Below are positions 27,264 to 35,750 of a stretch of DNA of 41,224 nt, piece by piece. The translations under genes and the position numbers were made by a program. The number at the start of each line of letters is the position of its first letter. Position 1 is the stretch's first letter. The notes below the pieces were generated by a model. That model was not told where the DNA came from. It did no database searches and saw only the letters and a list, made by a program, of their open reading frames with translations. The stretch comes from Desulfarculales bacterium (GTDB taxonomy: Bacteria; Desulfobacterota; Desulfarculia; Desulfarculales; Desulfarculaceae), in the NCBI GenBank assembly GCA_031267815.1, contig JAIRYI010000022.1, positions 1 through 41,224 of the forward strand. Direction: 5' to 3'.

Positions 27264-28214
27264 TCACAAGCCCTCACGCTCCAGCTCCTCTAACAATTCG
27301 CGCTGCCGTTTGCTCAGACGGGAAGGCAGGGAAATAGAAATTTTTACATACAAATCGCCGCTGCCTTTTTCTTTGAACTTGGGAAGCCCTTGGCCTTTGA
27401 GGCGCAGGCGGGAACCGTTTTGGGAACCGGGCGGCAACTTTACCGCCAAAGTTTTGCCATCAAGAGTGGGTACCTGCATTTGCCCGCCTAAAATCGCCTG
27501 GGTAAAGGGAATTTTTTGCTCCACTTCCAAGTCAGAGCCTTGGCGGGTAAAAATTTTGTGATCCTGTACTGTTATTTTAATCAGCAAGTCTCCGTCCGCA
27601 GATCCCTTAGCCCCTTTTTCTCCTTTGCCGGCCAAGCGCAGTTTATTGCCGCTGGCCATTCCAGGCGGAATTTTGACGCCAACCTTTTCCATGCTTCCAT
27701 CGGCCAGCCGGTAGGCTACGGTTTTGGTTGTCCCGCTGTATACATCTTCCAAGGTGACCGGCAACTCATAACTCAGGCTGGCCCCTCTTCTTTCCGAAGG
27801 TTGAGCGCCGGAGAAAAAATCAAAACCGCTGTTTGCCTGGCCCCCAGAGGAGCGCCGGGCTGTGGAGCCGCGGAAAGCGGTATTTTGTCCGGAACCGAAA
27901 ATACGGGAGAACAGATCCGCTCCCAGACCCATTTCCCGCAAAATTTCATTCAAATCGCTGCCTTTGTAAATATCTTCCCCCCGGTAGCGCTGCTGGAATC
28001 CCTGAGTGCCAAACATGTCATACTGCTTGCGTTTTTCCGGATCAGACAATACGGCATAGGCTTCGCTTAACTCTTTGAATTTTTCCTCTGCCTGAGGGTT
28101 GTCCCGGTTATGGTCGGGGTGCAGCTTGAGCGCCAGCTTGCGGTAGGCCTTTTTTACAGTATCCTGATCCGCGTCTTTAGCTACCCCCAAAATCTGGTAA
28201 TAACTTTTATCCAT
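27264..28214 (-). CDS. DnaJ-family co-chaperone (CbpA-like, no zinc finger)
   Basis: This 316-residue J-domain protein stimulates Hsp70 ATPase activity. The J domain (residues 4-69) contains HPD at 32-34. A Gly/Phe/Ser-rich linker follows (about 100-140). Then two beta-barrel substrate-binding domains run from [19 protein letters not shown] to the C-terminus, with [21 protein letters not shown] and [20 protein letters not shown] repeating the same motif. The CxxCxGxG zinc repeats of DnaJ proper are missing, so it is a type II protein such as CbpA or DnaJ2. AAGGA lies about eleven bases before ATG 28214. It heads the minus-strand run to 23311. Confidence 0.93.
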   Translation of the reverse strand: MDKSYYQILGVAKDADQDTVKKAYRKLALKLHPDHNRDNPQAEEKFKELSEAYAVLSDPEKRKQYDMFGTQGFQQRYRGEDIYKGSDLNEILREMGLGADLFSRIFGSGQNTAFRGSTARRSSGGQANSGFDFFSGAQPSERRGASLSYELPVTLEDVYSGTTKTVAYRLADGSMEKVGVKIPPGMASGNKLRLAGKGEKGAKGSADGDLLIKITVQDHKIFTRQGSDLEVEQKIPFTQAILGGQMQVPTLDGKTLAVKLPPGSQNGSRLRLKGQGLPKFKEKGSGDLYVKISISLPSRLSKRQRELLEELEREGL

Positions 28215-28524
28215 CCGGTTTTTAATCCTTGTCAGCTAAAATTTTGCCGCGTTTTAAGCATGGGAGCGGAAAGATGTCTCTTCCTGGGGCTTTTTTCGTC
28301 CTCATTTTCCGCCTCTGTTCATTTTTTCCAATCATAAGCAATTCACCCCGGCGCAGCGCAAACGCAAGACGCCGGTACCCGGCTTATTTTGTAAATATAA
28401 ACGCGACCGACGCTTAAGACAAGTTTATCCTGTGGTATATTTGACTTTACTTACAGGCGCCTCTGGTTCAGCACTCAAAAGCAAGAGCGCCTTGCATCCA
28501 ACTTAACACGGACAGAGATCTCTA
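28215..28524. other. Divergent intergenic region without a gene
   Basis: It separates the dnaJ-type gene (minus) from the lipoprotein gene (plus) and must carry both promoters. A TATATT near 28436-28441 is a possible plus-strand -10, with no good -35. Just before the lipoprotein ATG lies the palindrome AGAGATCTCT (28515-28524 region). I see nothing else. Confidence 0.4.
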
Positions 28525-29211
28525 ATGTCATTCCCCGCCCCTTTGCGCCGCCTGCTCTGGCTGGCTGTTTTATCAGTCATTCTTCCTGGCTGCGGCTCGG
28601 ATCCGCCGCCCTCCTGGCAGGAGGAAAAGGCAGGGCTTACGCGCCGTCTATCCGCTTTTCAGCGTTATTACGACCGGATCCAATGTGTAAACGAAGCCTT
28701 GGATGCGCTGGAATTGGCTGATAACTGTCTTGATTTTGGCACTACCCTGGAAAACTACCGGCTTAAAATCACCTTTGCCCAGACGTTACTGCAAAACCTT
28801 GCCTGTGATGAGGAAAGCAAGACCGCTTTGAGCCGTATCCTTTCTTATCACCAATTGGCGGAGCGGATATGGCAGGCCCGCCAGCAGGCCGGCGCCGGAC
28901 ATCTGGCCGCGGATTTCATTGACGCGGTATGGCCGCTCTGGCGTCAGTTTGATTATCCTGTGCCGGAGGGACTGGGCCCGGACATAAGCAAAAATCTGGA
29001 TCAATATCCCGAAGCCTCCGGCCCTCAGGCCCGGCAGACCTTAAAGCAGATAAGCACGGCCCTGGACAGCCCGCTTATTTTCCCCTCGCTGGCTGCGGGG
29101 GCCAATCAGGTGCTGTGGCACCAAGCTCATGCCGAATTGATTCACTTTAAACGCCGCCTGTGGGAAGGCAAAGATTTATTGGAGCCTGTTGACGATAAGT
29201 TAGCCCAATAA
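28525..29211 (+). CDS. Lipoprotein of unknown function
   Basis: This 228-residue protein has a lipoprotein signal peptide with LPGC, making Cys23 the lipid anchor; proline at -2 is unusual but tolerated. The mature part is almost all helical, with paired cysteines (CVNEALDALELADNC and ACDEESK) and no recognised domain. Gly-Ser-Asp after the anchor Cys does not clearly specify inner-membrane retention or outer-membrane sorting in this lineage. The ribosome-binding site is weak. It stands alone on the plus strand, divergent from the dnaJ-type gene. Confidence 0.7.
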   Translation: MSFPAPLRRLLWLAVLSVILPGCGSDPPPSWQEEKAGLTRRLSAFQRYYDRIQCVNEALDALELADNCLDFGTTLENYRLKITFAQTLLQNLACDEESKTALSRILSYHQLAERIWQARQQAGAGHLAADFIDAVWPLWRQFDYPVPEGLGPDISKNLDQYPEASGPQARQTLKQISTALDSPLIFPSLAAGANQVLWHQAHAELIHFKRRLWEGKDLLEPVDDKLAQ

Positions 29212-29387
29212 TCACAAAGGCGAACTGCGCACAAGCAAGGAAGATGAAATCAAGTTTATCGTATCTGGAACAAACACATTGGCACCACGATATCTTAATT
29301 ATGCAAACTTAACTAGCTTAAAATATTATATTTATTATGGCGTTAATCAGTTATGTTTAAATCGGTTAACGAGAATATTCAGCTTCC

Positions 29388-29798
29388 CTAAAAGGGCAAT
29401 TTCTTTTTCCGCAGGAGATATGATATTATTAAATCAATAAGACCGCTCAAAAGGCCGATGGCCCAAAATCCAAAAACAAAATACAGAAATAATAAAGTAA
29501 TAAAATCAAATATTAAGTTTAGTGTTCCTCTGTAAAATAACGCCTGTGCCAATATAAGCAAAACACAAGACAGGAAGAAGGGCAGAATTATATATATAAA
29601 AATTTTTAAAAAAATTTTACTCCCTTTTTTGGAGAACAAAATAATAATATAGCTGACTATCCAGTATAAAAATAAAAATACTATATCATTGATATAGAGC
29701 GCGGTCAGATTTGAGGTGTTGGAGTATATTCTAAAAAAAATTTGACACATAAAAATAAGAACAAAGAGTACGCTTCCGCAGAAAAGGCAAAAGCACAA
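29388..29798 (-). CDS. AT-rich membrane protein, possibly the tail of a broken gene
   Basis: The frame encodes about 136 residues with four strongly hydrophobic segments, rich in Phe, Ile and Leu, ending in a basic RKKK tail. The first codon is TTG 29798 without a Shine-Dalgarno; an internal ATG (29750) also lacks one. The frame is the same as that of the 65-residue frame just upstream, separated only by a TAA (29805-29807). The two may once have been one gene. Base composition is clearly richer in A and T than the neighbouring envelope genes, suggesting transfer. Function is unknown. Confidence 0.45.
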   Translation of the reverse strand: MCFCLFCGSVLFVLIFMCQIFFRIYSNTSNLTALYINDIVFLFLYWIVSYIIILFSKKGSKIFLKIFIYIILPFFLSCVLLILAQALFYRGTLNLIFDFITLLFLYFVFGFWAIGLLSGLIDLIISYLLRKKKLPF

Positions 29799-29804
29799 TT
29801 TATT

Positions 29805-30002
29805 TTACAGACTCTTTATTTCATCATCAGTAAATTGTTTATCTTTTTCATCTGACCAATTTTTAAATTCGCGTATAATCTGTTCTTCACTTAAATCATG
29901 ACGCGATTGTATAAGATAAAGGACAGTGGTTATCAGCTCTAATTTTTTGTCAGAATCAATACAATTCACATAATCGGCTGATAATTTTATAATAGGAATC
30001 AA
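29805..30002 (-). CDS. Short acidic protein, or first half of a broken gene
   Basis: About 65 residues, helical and acidic (for example LSEEQIIREFKNWSDEKDKQ), with no recognised domain. The only standard start in frame is TTG 30002, and no ribosome-binding site precedes it; the open frame extends about 40 bases further up without an ATG, GTG or TTG. A small acidic protein next to a PAAR gene could be an immunity protein, but this is only a guess from context. Confidence 0.35.
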   Translation of the reverse strand: MIPIIKLSADYVNCIDSDKKLELITTVLYLIQSRHDLSEEQIIREFKNWSDEKDKQFTDDEIKSL

Positions 30003-30051
30003 AGTGGCAAATTTTTCTTCAACGCTTTTACTTATAAGTTTAGGTCAAATG

Positions 30052-30666
30052 TTATTTTAGCGCAGAGGCTGCGGCAGCCGTTCCAACGCCCTTTTCTTTG
30101 GTGCAGGGCAATAGGAAAGCCTCCCGTTTAAAAGGTACAAGGGCGTCAGCGCACCAGTTCCGCAATTCCTGGTTGGTAATGCTTTCCAGGTACAGGTTTC
30201 GGATGTTTTCCGCATCCGGCACTTCGCCCATTAAGGCGGCGAAAACGCGGATGCCCTCTACATCTATTTCCTTTGTGCCATAGAGCGCATATACATCCCG
30301 GTAGCATTGTATATATTCATCTTTCCTCCCCTCTCCCATACTTTCCGCCAACAAACAGGAAAAATAACGATATCCATTACTGTTTGTTAAATCTATCATT
30401 TTATCAGTATCTATTTTGGCCTTTTGCAGCAGGCCCAGTCCGGCAAATATCCTTAACCTGAGTTCAATCAGCCGAGTATTGTCAGGGCGTGCTTTGATAG
30501 CCCTGTTGAGCCGCGGGATAATTTCATTTTTCAACCGATCATCATCTAATATTGATTGAGCAAAAGCTTCTTCAATGTCGTTAACTTCCTTCTGTTGCCA
30601 ATAGTTTGCGAAGCAGAGAAAAGCTATACCCACTATCAGAAAAACAACTATGAATATCTTTTTCAT
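30052..30666 (-). CDS. Membrane-anchored helical-repeat protein next to PAAR gene
   Basis: This 204-residue protein has an N-terminal membrane anchor (about residues 4-22) and a periplasmic part built of helix pairs like TPR repeats (LNRAIKARPDNTRLIELRLRIFAGLGLLQKAK at about 53-84 reads as one and a half units, quoted here only for its LxxAL-type spacing). Two later cysteines (CADA and LPCT) may pair. Its ATG overlaps the stop of the PAAR gene by four bases (ATGA), so it is made together with it. A helper or immunity role for the PAAR protein is plausible but unproven. Confidence 0.7.
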   Translation of the reverse strand: MKKIFIVVFLIVGIAFLCFANYWQQKEVNDIEEAFAQSILDDDRLKNEIIPRLNRAIKARPDNTRLIELRLRIFAGLGLLQKAKIDTDKMIDLTNSNGYRYFSCLLAESMGEGRKDEYIQCYRDVYALYGTKEIDVEGIRVFAALMGEVPDAENIRNLYLESITNQELRNWCADALVPFKREAFLLPCTKEKGVGTAAAASALK

Positions 30667-31460
30667 TCAGATTCCACCACAGGCAGTTGGTGGATTGCTG
30701 TAGCTTTTTGTATAGGCGCCACTGATCCTTCTGGGAACCAGGCGATATAGCCGCCCGTGATGGTGAGGGTGAGCGGTATTGTATCCACAGGTTCAGGTAG
30801 TATGAAAGTTGCCTCGCCGATAATTATTTCCAAGATTTTGGGGTCAGTCAAATACCCGCTAGGATTCCGTTTAAGAAACTGCCTGGCAATCTCTTCCCCC
30901 CCTTTTGTTATTACAGCTTCCACAGAAAAAGTAATTTCCGGTGGATTAAGTTGAGCTAGTAAGGCTGTGCGTCCATCGGCAGCAATAAATAATTTTCGAT
31001 CTTCAACTATTACTGTTATTTCTATGGAATAGCTTGCTGCTGGAATAGGAATTCCTGTTTTTACAATCGTAGCGAAAGCGAATGCATTCAACTTTTCTTC
31101 ATGCGGAACATAGATAAATCGCTTCTCTTTTTCTTCCTCCATGAGTGGAATATGCTCATTTGAAGCCGCAACTAACTCTTTCATTACAGAGGATGGTTTA
31201 TTGTTAGAAGCTGAAATCAGCTTGGCTCCACAAGAAACGCTGTCTCCGTTTCTCGCTATCGCCTTATCGTAGGCGGTTGCTCGCGGCGCACCGGAAATGA
31301 TGGTATGCATACCTTCGCATCGCGGACAGGTAACTTGATCGCCCACACAGGCGACTTGTTTACCAAGCAAAGAAACTTTCGCTGTCGCCGTGACAACTTC
31401 CCCGCCATGGGTTGTTCTGTCCCCCAAAACAATGACTTCCTCTCCATCTATGGTCCACAT
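30663..31460 (-). CDS. PAAR-domain protein with unidentified C-terminal domain
   Basis: PAAR proteins cap the VgrG spike of type VI secretion systems and carry effector cargo. The N-terminal ~87 residues form the PAAR repeat (VIVLGDRTTHGGEVV, VACVGDQVTCPRCEG, IARNGDSVSCGAKL), with the paired Gly-Asp turns and the Cys/His residues expected to hold the metal at the tip. After a linker (about 88-120) comes a ~145-residue beta-rich domain with ITVIVEDRKLFIAADG and IPLTLTITGGYIAWFPEG that I cannot identify; it has no obvious nuclease, lipase or amidase motif. AAGGAG stands seven bases before ATG 31460. No other type VI gene is in the window, so this is an orphan module. Confidence 0.82.
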   Translation of the reverse strand: MWTIDGEEVIVLGDRTTHGGEVVTATAKVSLLGKQVACVGDQVTCPRCEGMHTIISGAPRATAYDKAIARNGDSVSCGAKLISASNNKPSSVMKELVAASNEHIPLMEEEKEKRFIYVPHEEKLNAFAFATIVKTGIPIPAASYSIEITVIVEDRKLFIAADGRTALLAQLNPPEITFSVEAVITKGGEEIARQFLKRNPSGYLTDPKILEIIIGEATFILPEPVDTIPLTLTITGGYIAWFPEGSVAPIQKATAIHQLPVVESE

Positions 31461-31495
31461 GCGGCAACTCCTTATGGTAATATTTTTCTATAACA

Positions 31496-31590
31496 GTCGA
31501 TCCTGAAAAACATTAAATATACTGATTATTAAAACATAATTTTTGCAAAAACGCATATTTTTTCGCCCAGAAATGTTTCTCAGGATCGAC
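31496..31590. repeat. 95-base element with 19-base terminal inverted repeats
   Basis: GTCGATCCTGAAAAACATT (31496-31514) and its reverse complement (31572-31590) match at 18 of 19 positions and enclose 57 AT-rich bases. The design resembles a miniature inverted-repeat transposable element, but no clear target-site duplication is seen. A terminator for the MFS-side or an operator for the PAAR gene are alternatives. The sequence AGTAGACCCTGAAAAA at 15507-15522 resembles one end at 14 of 16 positions. Confidence 0.5.
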
Positions 31591-31617
31591 TAAATACTCC
31601 TTTCATTCAAGTATAGT

Positions 31618-32847
31618 TTACACACCTGTCCTAATTTTGGGGAGTACCTCTCTTTTTGAGTTTCTTATAAAATAATAAGCCGCGGCCGCCAGGCAAAGCG
31701 CGCCTATTCCCGCGCACCACAGAGGAGCAAATACCTCCGGGCTGTTGATGCCCTCCACTTCCCGGGGCAGGAGCATGCCTATGCCCTGGGTCAGCATACC
31801 CCCGGCCAGCAAGGTGAAAAAATTGATCCAGGTCAGAGCCGGGGCCAGGAGCGCGCCAGCAATCAATTCCCGGGCATGGGCATAAATAAGGACGCCAGGC
31901 GCGCTGCATATCCCCATTACCAGCAGGCAAGCGCCCAGCTGGAAAAATGACGGGGCTGGAGGCAGGCAGAAAATGGCCGCGGCCGCCAGAGCCTGCCCCA
32001 ACAGTCCCGCCATGATAACCGCTTTGCGCCCGCCCAGGCGGTCGCTTATATAGCCGCTGAGCGGCATGCCAGCCATATAGCCGACAATCATCAGCAAAAT
32101 CAGCCGGGCGCTCTCCTCTTGAGGCAGTCCCAGCCCCCAGAGCAAAAAGGGAGCCAGCCAGGTGGATTGCAGGGCTACAAAAAAACCGTAGCGGGCCGCT
32201 GAAGCCAGACCCATAATCCAGAAATTGACTTGCCCCAGAAGATCTCTCAGGCTCTGTTTAAGTTTGGGGGCAACAGGCCGCTGAGGCGGATCCGGGGCCA
32301 ACAGGCTGAAAAGCAGGGCCAGGAAGGCGGTGGCTCCGGCCAGAATGAAAAAAACTCCGCGCCAGCCCCAACAGGCGGCCAGCCAGGTTAGAGGGGTTGT
32401 GGCCAAAAGCCCGCCCAAAGCGGCGCTCCCGGCTACCAGGCCGGAGAGGAAACCGAAACGCTTGGGGCTGAACCAGGCTGCCAAAAATACCAGACTGCCC
32501 ATAAAACTGGCGCTCATCCCCAGGCCCATCAAAAAACGCCCGGCCAAGGCCAGCTCAATCCTATCCGCCAAGCCCAGCAGAAACGCTCCCAACGCGGCCA
32601 GCAGGAACAGATTTCTCATCACCGGGCGCGGCCCCCGGGCCGCCAGCCACAGCCCCAAAGGGAGCTGGCTCAAGGCAAAGGCATAGAGATACAAAGCTCC
32701 CAGCATTCCCACCTGTTGACTGTTCAGGCCCAGATCCAGGCTGAGCTCAGGCAGGAGAATGCTCAAGGCGGAGCGATGAAACATGGAAAATATACAGCCC
32801 CAAGAACAAAGGGCAACTAAAACGGCGGCCCGGCCCACATTTATCAT
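31618..32847 (-). CDS. Major facilitator superfamily transporter
   Basis: This 409-residue inner-membrane protein has about twelve hydrophobic segments and the MFS loop motif GLWLAARGPRPVMRN between helices 2 and 3, with its weaker repeat GYISDRLGGRKAV in the second half. A short cytoplasmic loop (APDPPQRPVAPKLKQSLRD) separates the halves. It resembles the anion/organophosphate or hexuronate-type families by N-terminal pattern (SMFHRSALSILLPEL), but the substrate cannot be assigned. A strong promoter sits 70 bases upstream, inside a palindrome, so it is probably expressed and regulated separately from potABCD. Confidence 0.9.
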   Translation of the reverse strand: MINVGRAAVLVALCSWGCIFSMFHRSALSILLPELSLDLGLNSQQVGMLGALYLYAFALSQLPLGLWLAARGPRPVMRNLFLLAALGAFLLGLADRIELALAGRFLMGLGMSASFMGSLVFLAAWFSPKRFGFLSGLVAGSAALGGLLATTPLTWLAACWGWRGVFFILAGATAFLALLFSLLAPDPPQRPVAPKLKQSLRDLLGQVNFWIMGLASAARYGFFVALQSTWLAPFLLWGLGLPQEESARLILLMIVGYMAGMPLSGYISDRLGGRKAVIMAGLLGQALAAAAIFCLPPAPSFFQLGACLLVMGICSAPGVLIYAHARELIAGALLAPALTWINFFTLLAGGMLTQGIGMLLPREVEGINSPEVFAPLWCAGIGALCLAAAAYYFIRNSKREVLPKIRTGV

Positions 32848-32920
32848 CTTGTTGTCCTCATATTAAATTACCCGGCAAAAAGCGCCTTGCCGGAATTAAG
32901 GCATTTCCCTATATGAGGCT

Positions 32921-32974
32921 AGTATAAATTCAGCGGCGGCTATTGTCAACCAAATAAAAGTTGACAATAGCCGC
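32921..32974 (-). promoter_or_regulatory. Strong promoter with -35 inside a 15-base-pair palindrome
   Basis: On the minus strand a perfect TTGACA (32944-32949) and TATACT (32921-32926) are 17 bases apart, facing the MFS gene. The -35 lies in one arm of GCGGCTATTGTCAAC/GTTGACAATAGCCGC (32936-32950 with 32960-32974). The palindrome could be an operator, or the end of potD transcription, or both. A GAGG ribosome-binding site precedes the MFS ATG. Confidence 0.7.
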
Positions 32975-33043
32975 TTTACTTATCCCGCTTCCCGGCCCAA
33001 CCCCGGAATATTTTTCTGTCAGAGGGCGGGGCAGGGACGGATA

Positions 33044-34099
33044 TTATTTATCAGTTTTAAATTTTTCCCAGAATTCCTCATAGACGGCCAAAGTGTCGCC
33101 CACTCCCTCCTGAAGGCGGGAATTTCGCATCTCCTCATCTGTGGGCACCAGGACCGGATTGGCGCGCAATTCCTCATCCAGAAGGGCTATCCCGGCCAGG
33201 TTGGGAGACGAATAATAGAATTCTTCTATGCAGCGTTTGGCCACTTCCGGGCGGAGCATATAATTAATAAAAATATGAGCGTTTTCTTTGTTGGGAGCGT
33301 TTTTCAAAATGACAAAGTTATCTATCCAGAGGAGAACTCCTTCCTCAGGGTAGACAAAGTTCAAATCGGGATTTTCTTCCGCCGCCACCAGATAATCGCC
33401 GTTCCAGATAGTCCCCAGCCATACTTCTTCGGTGATCAGAGTCTGCTTGGTGGCGGTGACGTCCAATTTTCGCACCGAAGGTTTCAGCGCCCGCAAAAAT
33501 TCATAGCCGCTCTGGATATCTTCCCGCTTAACTGTGTTGGGATCCAGCCCCTTGGCCATCAAGGCCACGCTGAAGGCGTCGCGCAAATCATCGGAGAAAA
33601 TGATTTTGCCTTTAAACTCAGGGCGCAACAAATCCGCCCATTTGCTGATTTGTTCGGGTTTTATGTATTTACTGTTGTAAGCAAGCCCGGTTGTACCCCA
33701 CATATAAGGAATGCTGTATTTATTGCCGGGATCAAATTTAAGATTGAGAAGCTTGGGGTCCAAATTTTTAAAATTGGTAATTTTGCCAAGATCAATGGGA
33801 GTCAGGAGATCATCTCCTATCATCATTTCCAGGATATAATTGCTGGGCACCACTATATCGTAGGTGTATCCTCCCAGAAGGCGCACTTTGGCGTACATGG
33901 CCTCATTGCTTTCAAAAGTAGAATAAATCACCTTGATTCCGGTCTCTTGAGTGAAATCATTAAGCACATCCTGGGGAATGTATTCCGACCAGTTGTAAAC
34001 CACTACTTCATTCTTGGCCGGCGCGCTCCCGGCTTCGCCGGCCGCGATAAAGGCAGGCAGGCAAAACAGAACAATCAATATTTTTTTCATAGTCTTCAC
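33044..34099 (-). CDS. potD: Spermidine/putrescine ABC transporter substrate-binding protein
   Basis: This 351-residue periplasmic protein binds spermidine or putrescine and delivers it to PotBC. It has a signal peptide (about residues 1-23) and the PotD/PotF features VVYNWSEYIPQDVLNDFTQE, DIVVPSNYILEMM, PYMWGTTGLAYNSKYI and LGTIWNGDYLVA. Acidic and aromatic residues in these blocks form the amine-binding pocket in the family; exact specificity needs alignment. The GTG start at 34099 overlaps the potC stop (TAGTG) and has AGGAGG five bases away; the ATG at 34090 is too far. It is last in potABCD. Confidence 0.95.
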   Translation of the reverse strand: MKTMKKILIVLFCLPAFIAAGEAGSAPAKNEVVVYNWSEYIPQDVLNDFTQETGIKVIYSTFESNEAMYAKVRLLGGYTYDIVVPSNYILEMMIGDDLLTPIDLGKITNFKNLDPKLLNLKFDPGNKYSIPYMWGTTGLAYNSKYIKPEQISKWADLLRPEFKGKIIFSDDLRDAFSVALMAKGLDPNTVKREDIQSGYEFLRALKPSVRKLDVTATKQTLITEEVWLGTIWNGDYLVAAEENPDLNFVYPEEGVLLWIDNFVILKNAPNKENAHIFINYMLRPEVAKRCIEEFYYSSPNLAGIALLDEELRANPVLVPTDEEMRNSRLQEGVGDTLAVYEEFWEKFKTDK

Positions 34100-34872
34100 T
34101 ATTTCCTCCTGTGATGGATAATGATCTGTGAACTCAGCACGATAATCAGAGTAAAAACGAACATTATGGCCGCCAGGGCGTTAACGTCCGGCTTTACTCC
34201 CAATTTAACCATGGAAAATATCTTTACCGGCAGCACTTCGTAAGTGGGGCCGGTGACAAAAGCGCTGATAAGCACATCGTCAAGCGACAGAGTAAAACTT
34301 AAAAGCCAGCCCGCCACCACCGCCGGAGCGGTAATGGGCAAAAGTATGTGCCAGAAGGCTTTTGCTTCCGAAGCTCCCAGATCGCGGGCGGCTTCGATTA
34401 AATGTTCATCGAATTCGGCTATGCGGGCCAGCACGGTTATAGTGACAAAAGGCGCGCATAAAACTATATGGGCCACCAGCAAGGTGACAAAACCCAGCTC
34501 GATTTTGCAGGCGATAAAAACAATGAGTAAAGATATGCCCATAACGATATCCGGAGATAAAGTGAGCAGAAACACGCTTACAAACAGAGGTTTGCGTCCG
34601 GCGAAAGAATAGCGTTTCAGGCAGAGCGCGGCCAGACTGCCCAGGATAGTGGCGCCGCTGGCCGCGCACACGGCCACGGTAAGAGAGTTTATGGCCGCGT
34701 CCAGAAGCGCCGTGTTGTCAAAAAGCGTGCTGAACCAGCGCAAGGTGAATCCCTTCCAGGTGGGAGCGTATTTATTGTCATTAAAAGCGTAGATGAACAT
34801 TATCAGCAAAGGCACGTAAAAAAAGGCGTAGACCAGGCCCACATAAACTCGCTGTATTATCCTGCCTTTCAC
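34099..34872 (-). CDS. potC: Spermidine/putrescine ABC transporter permease PotC
   Basis: This 257-residue inner-membrane permease has about six transmembrane segments. The EAA motif, which docks the ATPase, reads EAARDLGASEAKAFWHILLP. It pairs with PotB. I start it at GTG 34872, which overlaps the potB stop (GTGA). A longer frame back to 35166 has no membrane or family character, because it is read antiparallel to the potB reading frame. The length then matches other PotC proteins. Confidence 0.93.
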   Translation of the reverse strand: MKGRIIQRVYVGLVYAFFYVPLLIMFIYAFNDNKYAPTWKGFTLRWFSTLFDNTALLDAAINSLTVAVCAASGATILGSLAALCLKRYSFAGRKPLFVSVFLLTLSPDIVMGISLLIVFIACKIELGFVTLLVAHIVLCAPFVTITVLARIAEFDEHLIEAARDLGASEAKAFWHILLPITAPAVVAGWLLSFTLSLDDVLISAFVTGPTYEVLPVKIFSMVKLGVKPDVNALAAIMFVFTLIIVLSSQIIIHHRRK

Positions 34873-35750
34873 GCCCCACCGCCTTTTATCTGGGCTATCG
34901 CCCCGTCGCTTACCCGGCCGCGGCGGCTGGCCGCGCGGTATAACAGGGCCATGACCACCAATAATATGGTAAGCACGGAACTGGCCGCGGCGCCGAAAGG
35001 CCAGTCTTTGGCTATCAGAAACTGATTCTTTATGAAAGAGCCTAAGAGCAGGTTGGTGGCGCCGCCCAATATTTCCGGCACATAGAACATGCCCAGAGAA
35101 GGGAGAAAGACCAAAATGGATCCGGCCACAATGCCCGGCATGGTCAGGGGAAGAGTTATATGCCAAAAGGCCCGCCGGGTGGTTGCCCCCAAATCACGGG
35201 CCGCGTCCAGCAGGTTCGGCTCAAGCTTTTCAATTGAAGCGTAAAGAGGCAAAATCATGAAAGGCAGAAGGGTATAGGTCAGGCCCACAAAAACCGCGAA
35301 ATCGTTGAATATGAGAGTAAGAGGACTTATGTGCAGAAGAGCCAGAAGCTTATTAATCATGCCTTGAGCGCCCAGGATGAGGATCAGGGCGTAAGTGCGG
35401 ATCAGGGAATTGGTCCAGAAAGGGATAATGACCAGAAGCAGCAGCCAGGGTCTGGCTTTTGGGGACGCCCTGGCGATTATATAGGCGAAAGGATATCCGA
35501 AAAGCAGACAGAATATGGTGCTAAGTCCGGCCAGAACCATCGAATCCCACAGAACCGTGGCGAATTCAGGAGAGAAAAGGCGGGCAAAATTGTCAAATGT
35601 AAATTTAGGAATAAAAAAAGAGTCTTTGGAGCGATCCAGCAAAGCCACCATAATAAGGGCCAGATTGGGAATCAGGGCAAACGCGGCCAGCCAGGCCCAG
35701 GTGATTCCGATGCTGAAGGAACGGAAAAAAGAGCATCTCCGCTCACTCAT
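34869..35750 (-). CDS. potB: Spermidine/putrescine ABC transporter permease PotB
   Basis: This 293-residue permease has about six transmembrane segments and the EAA-type loop DAARDLGATTRRAFWHITLP. PotB and PotC form the channel through the inner membrane. ATG 35750 overlaps the end of potA by eight bases; a TTG at 35762 would add only four residues. The C-terminus ends one codon into potC. Confidence 0.94.
   Translation of the reverse strand: MSERRCSFFRSFSIGITWAWLAAFALIPNLALIMVALLDRSKDSFFIPKFTFDNFARLFSPEFATVLWDSMVLAGLSTIFCLLFGYPFAYIIARASPKARPWLLLLVIIPFWTNSLIRTYALILILGAQGMINKLLALLHISPLTLIFNDFAVFVGLTYTLLPFMILPLYASIEKLEPNLLDAARDLGATTRRAFWHITLPLTMPGIVAGSILVFLPSLGMFYVPEILGGATNLLLGSFIKNQFLIAKDWPFGAAASSVLTILLVVMALLYRAASRRGRVSDGAIAQIKGGGA

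Noticed and set aside
33275-34114. Plus-strand frame of 279 codons
   Set aside because: Antisense to potD; no recognisable domain.
34873-35166. Longer potC start at 35166
   Set aside because: The extra 98 residues lie over potB in another frame and are neither hydrophobic nor family-like; GTG 34872 overlaps the potB stop.
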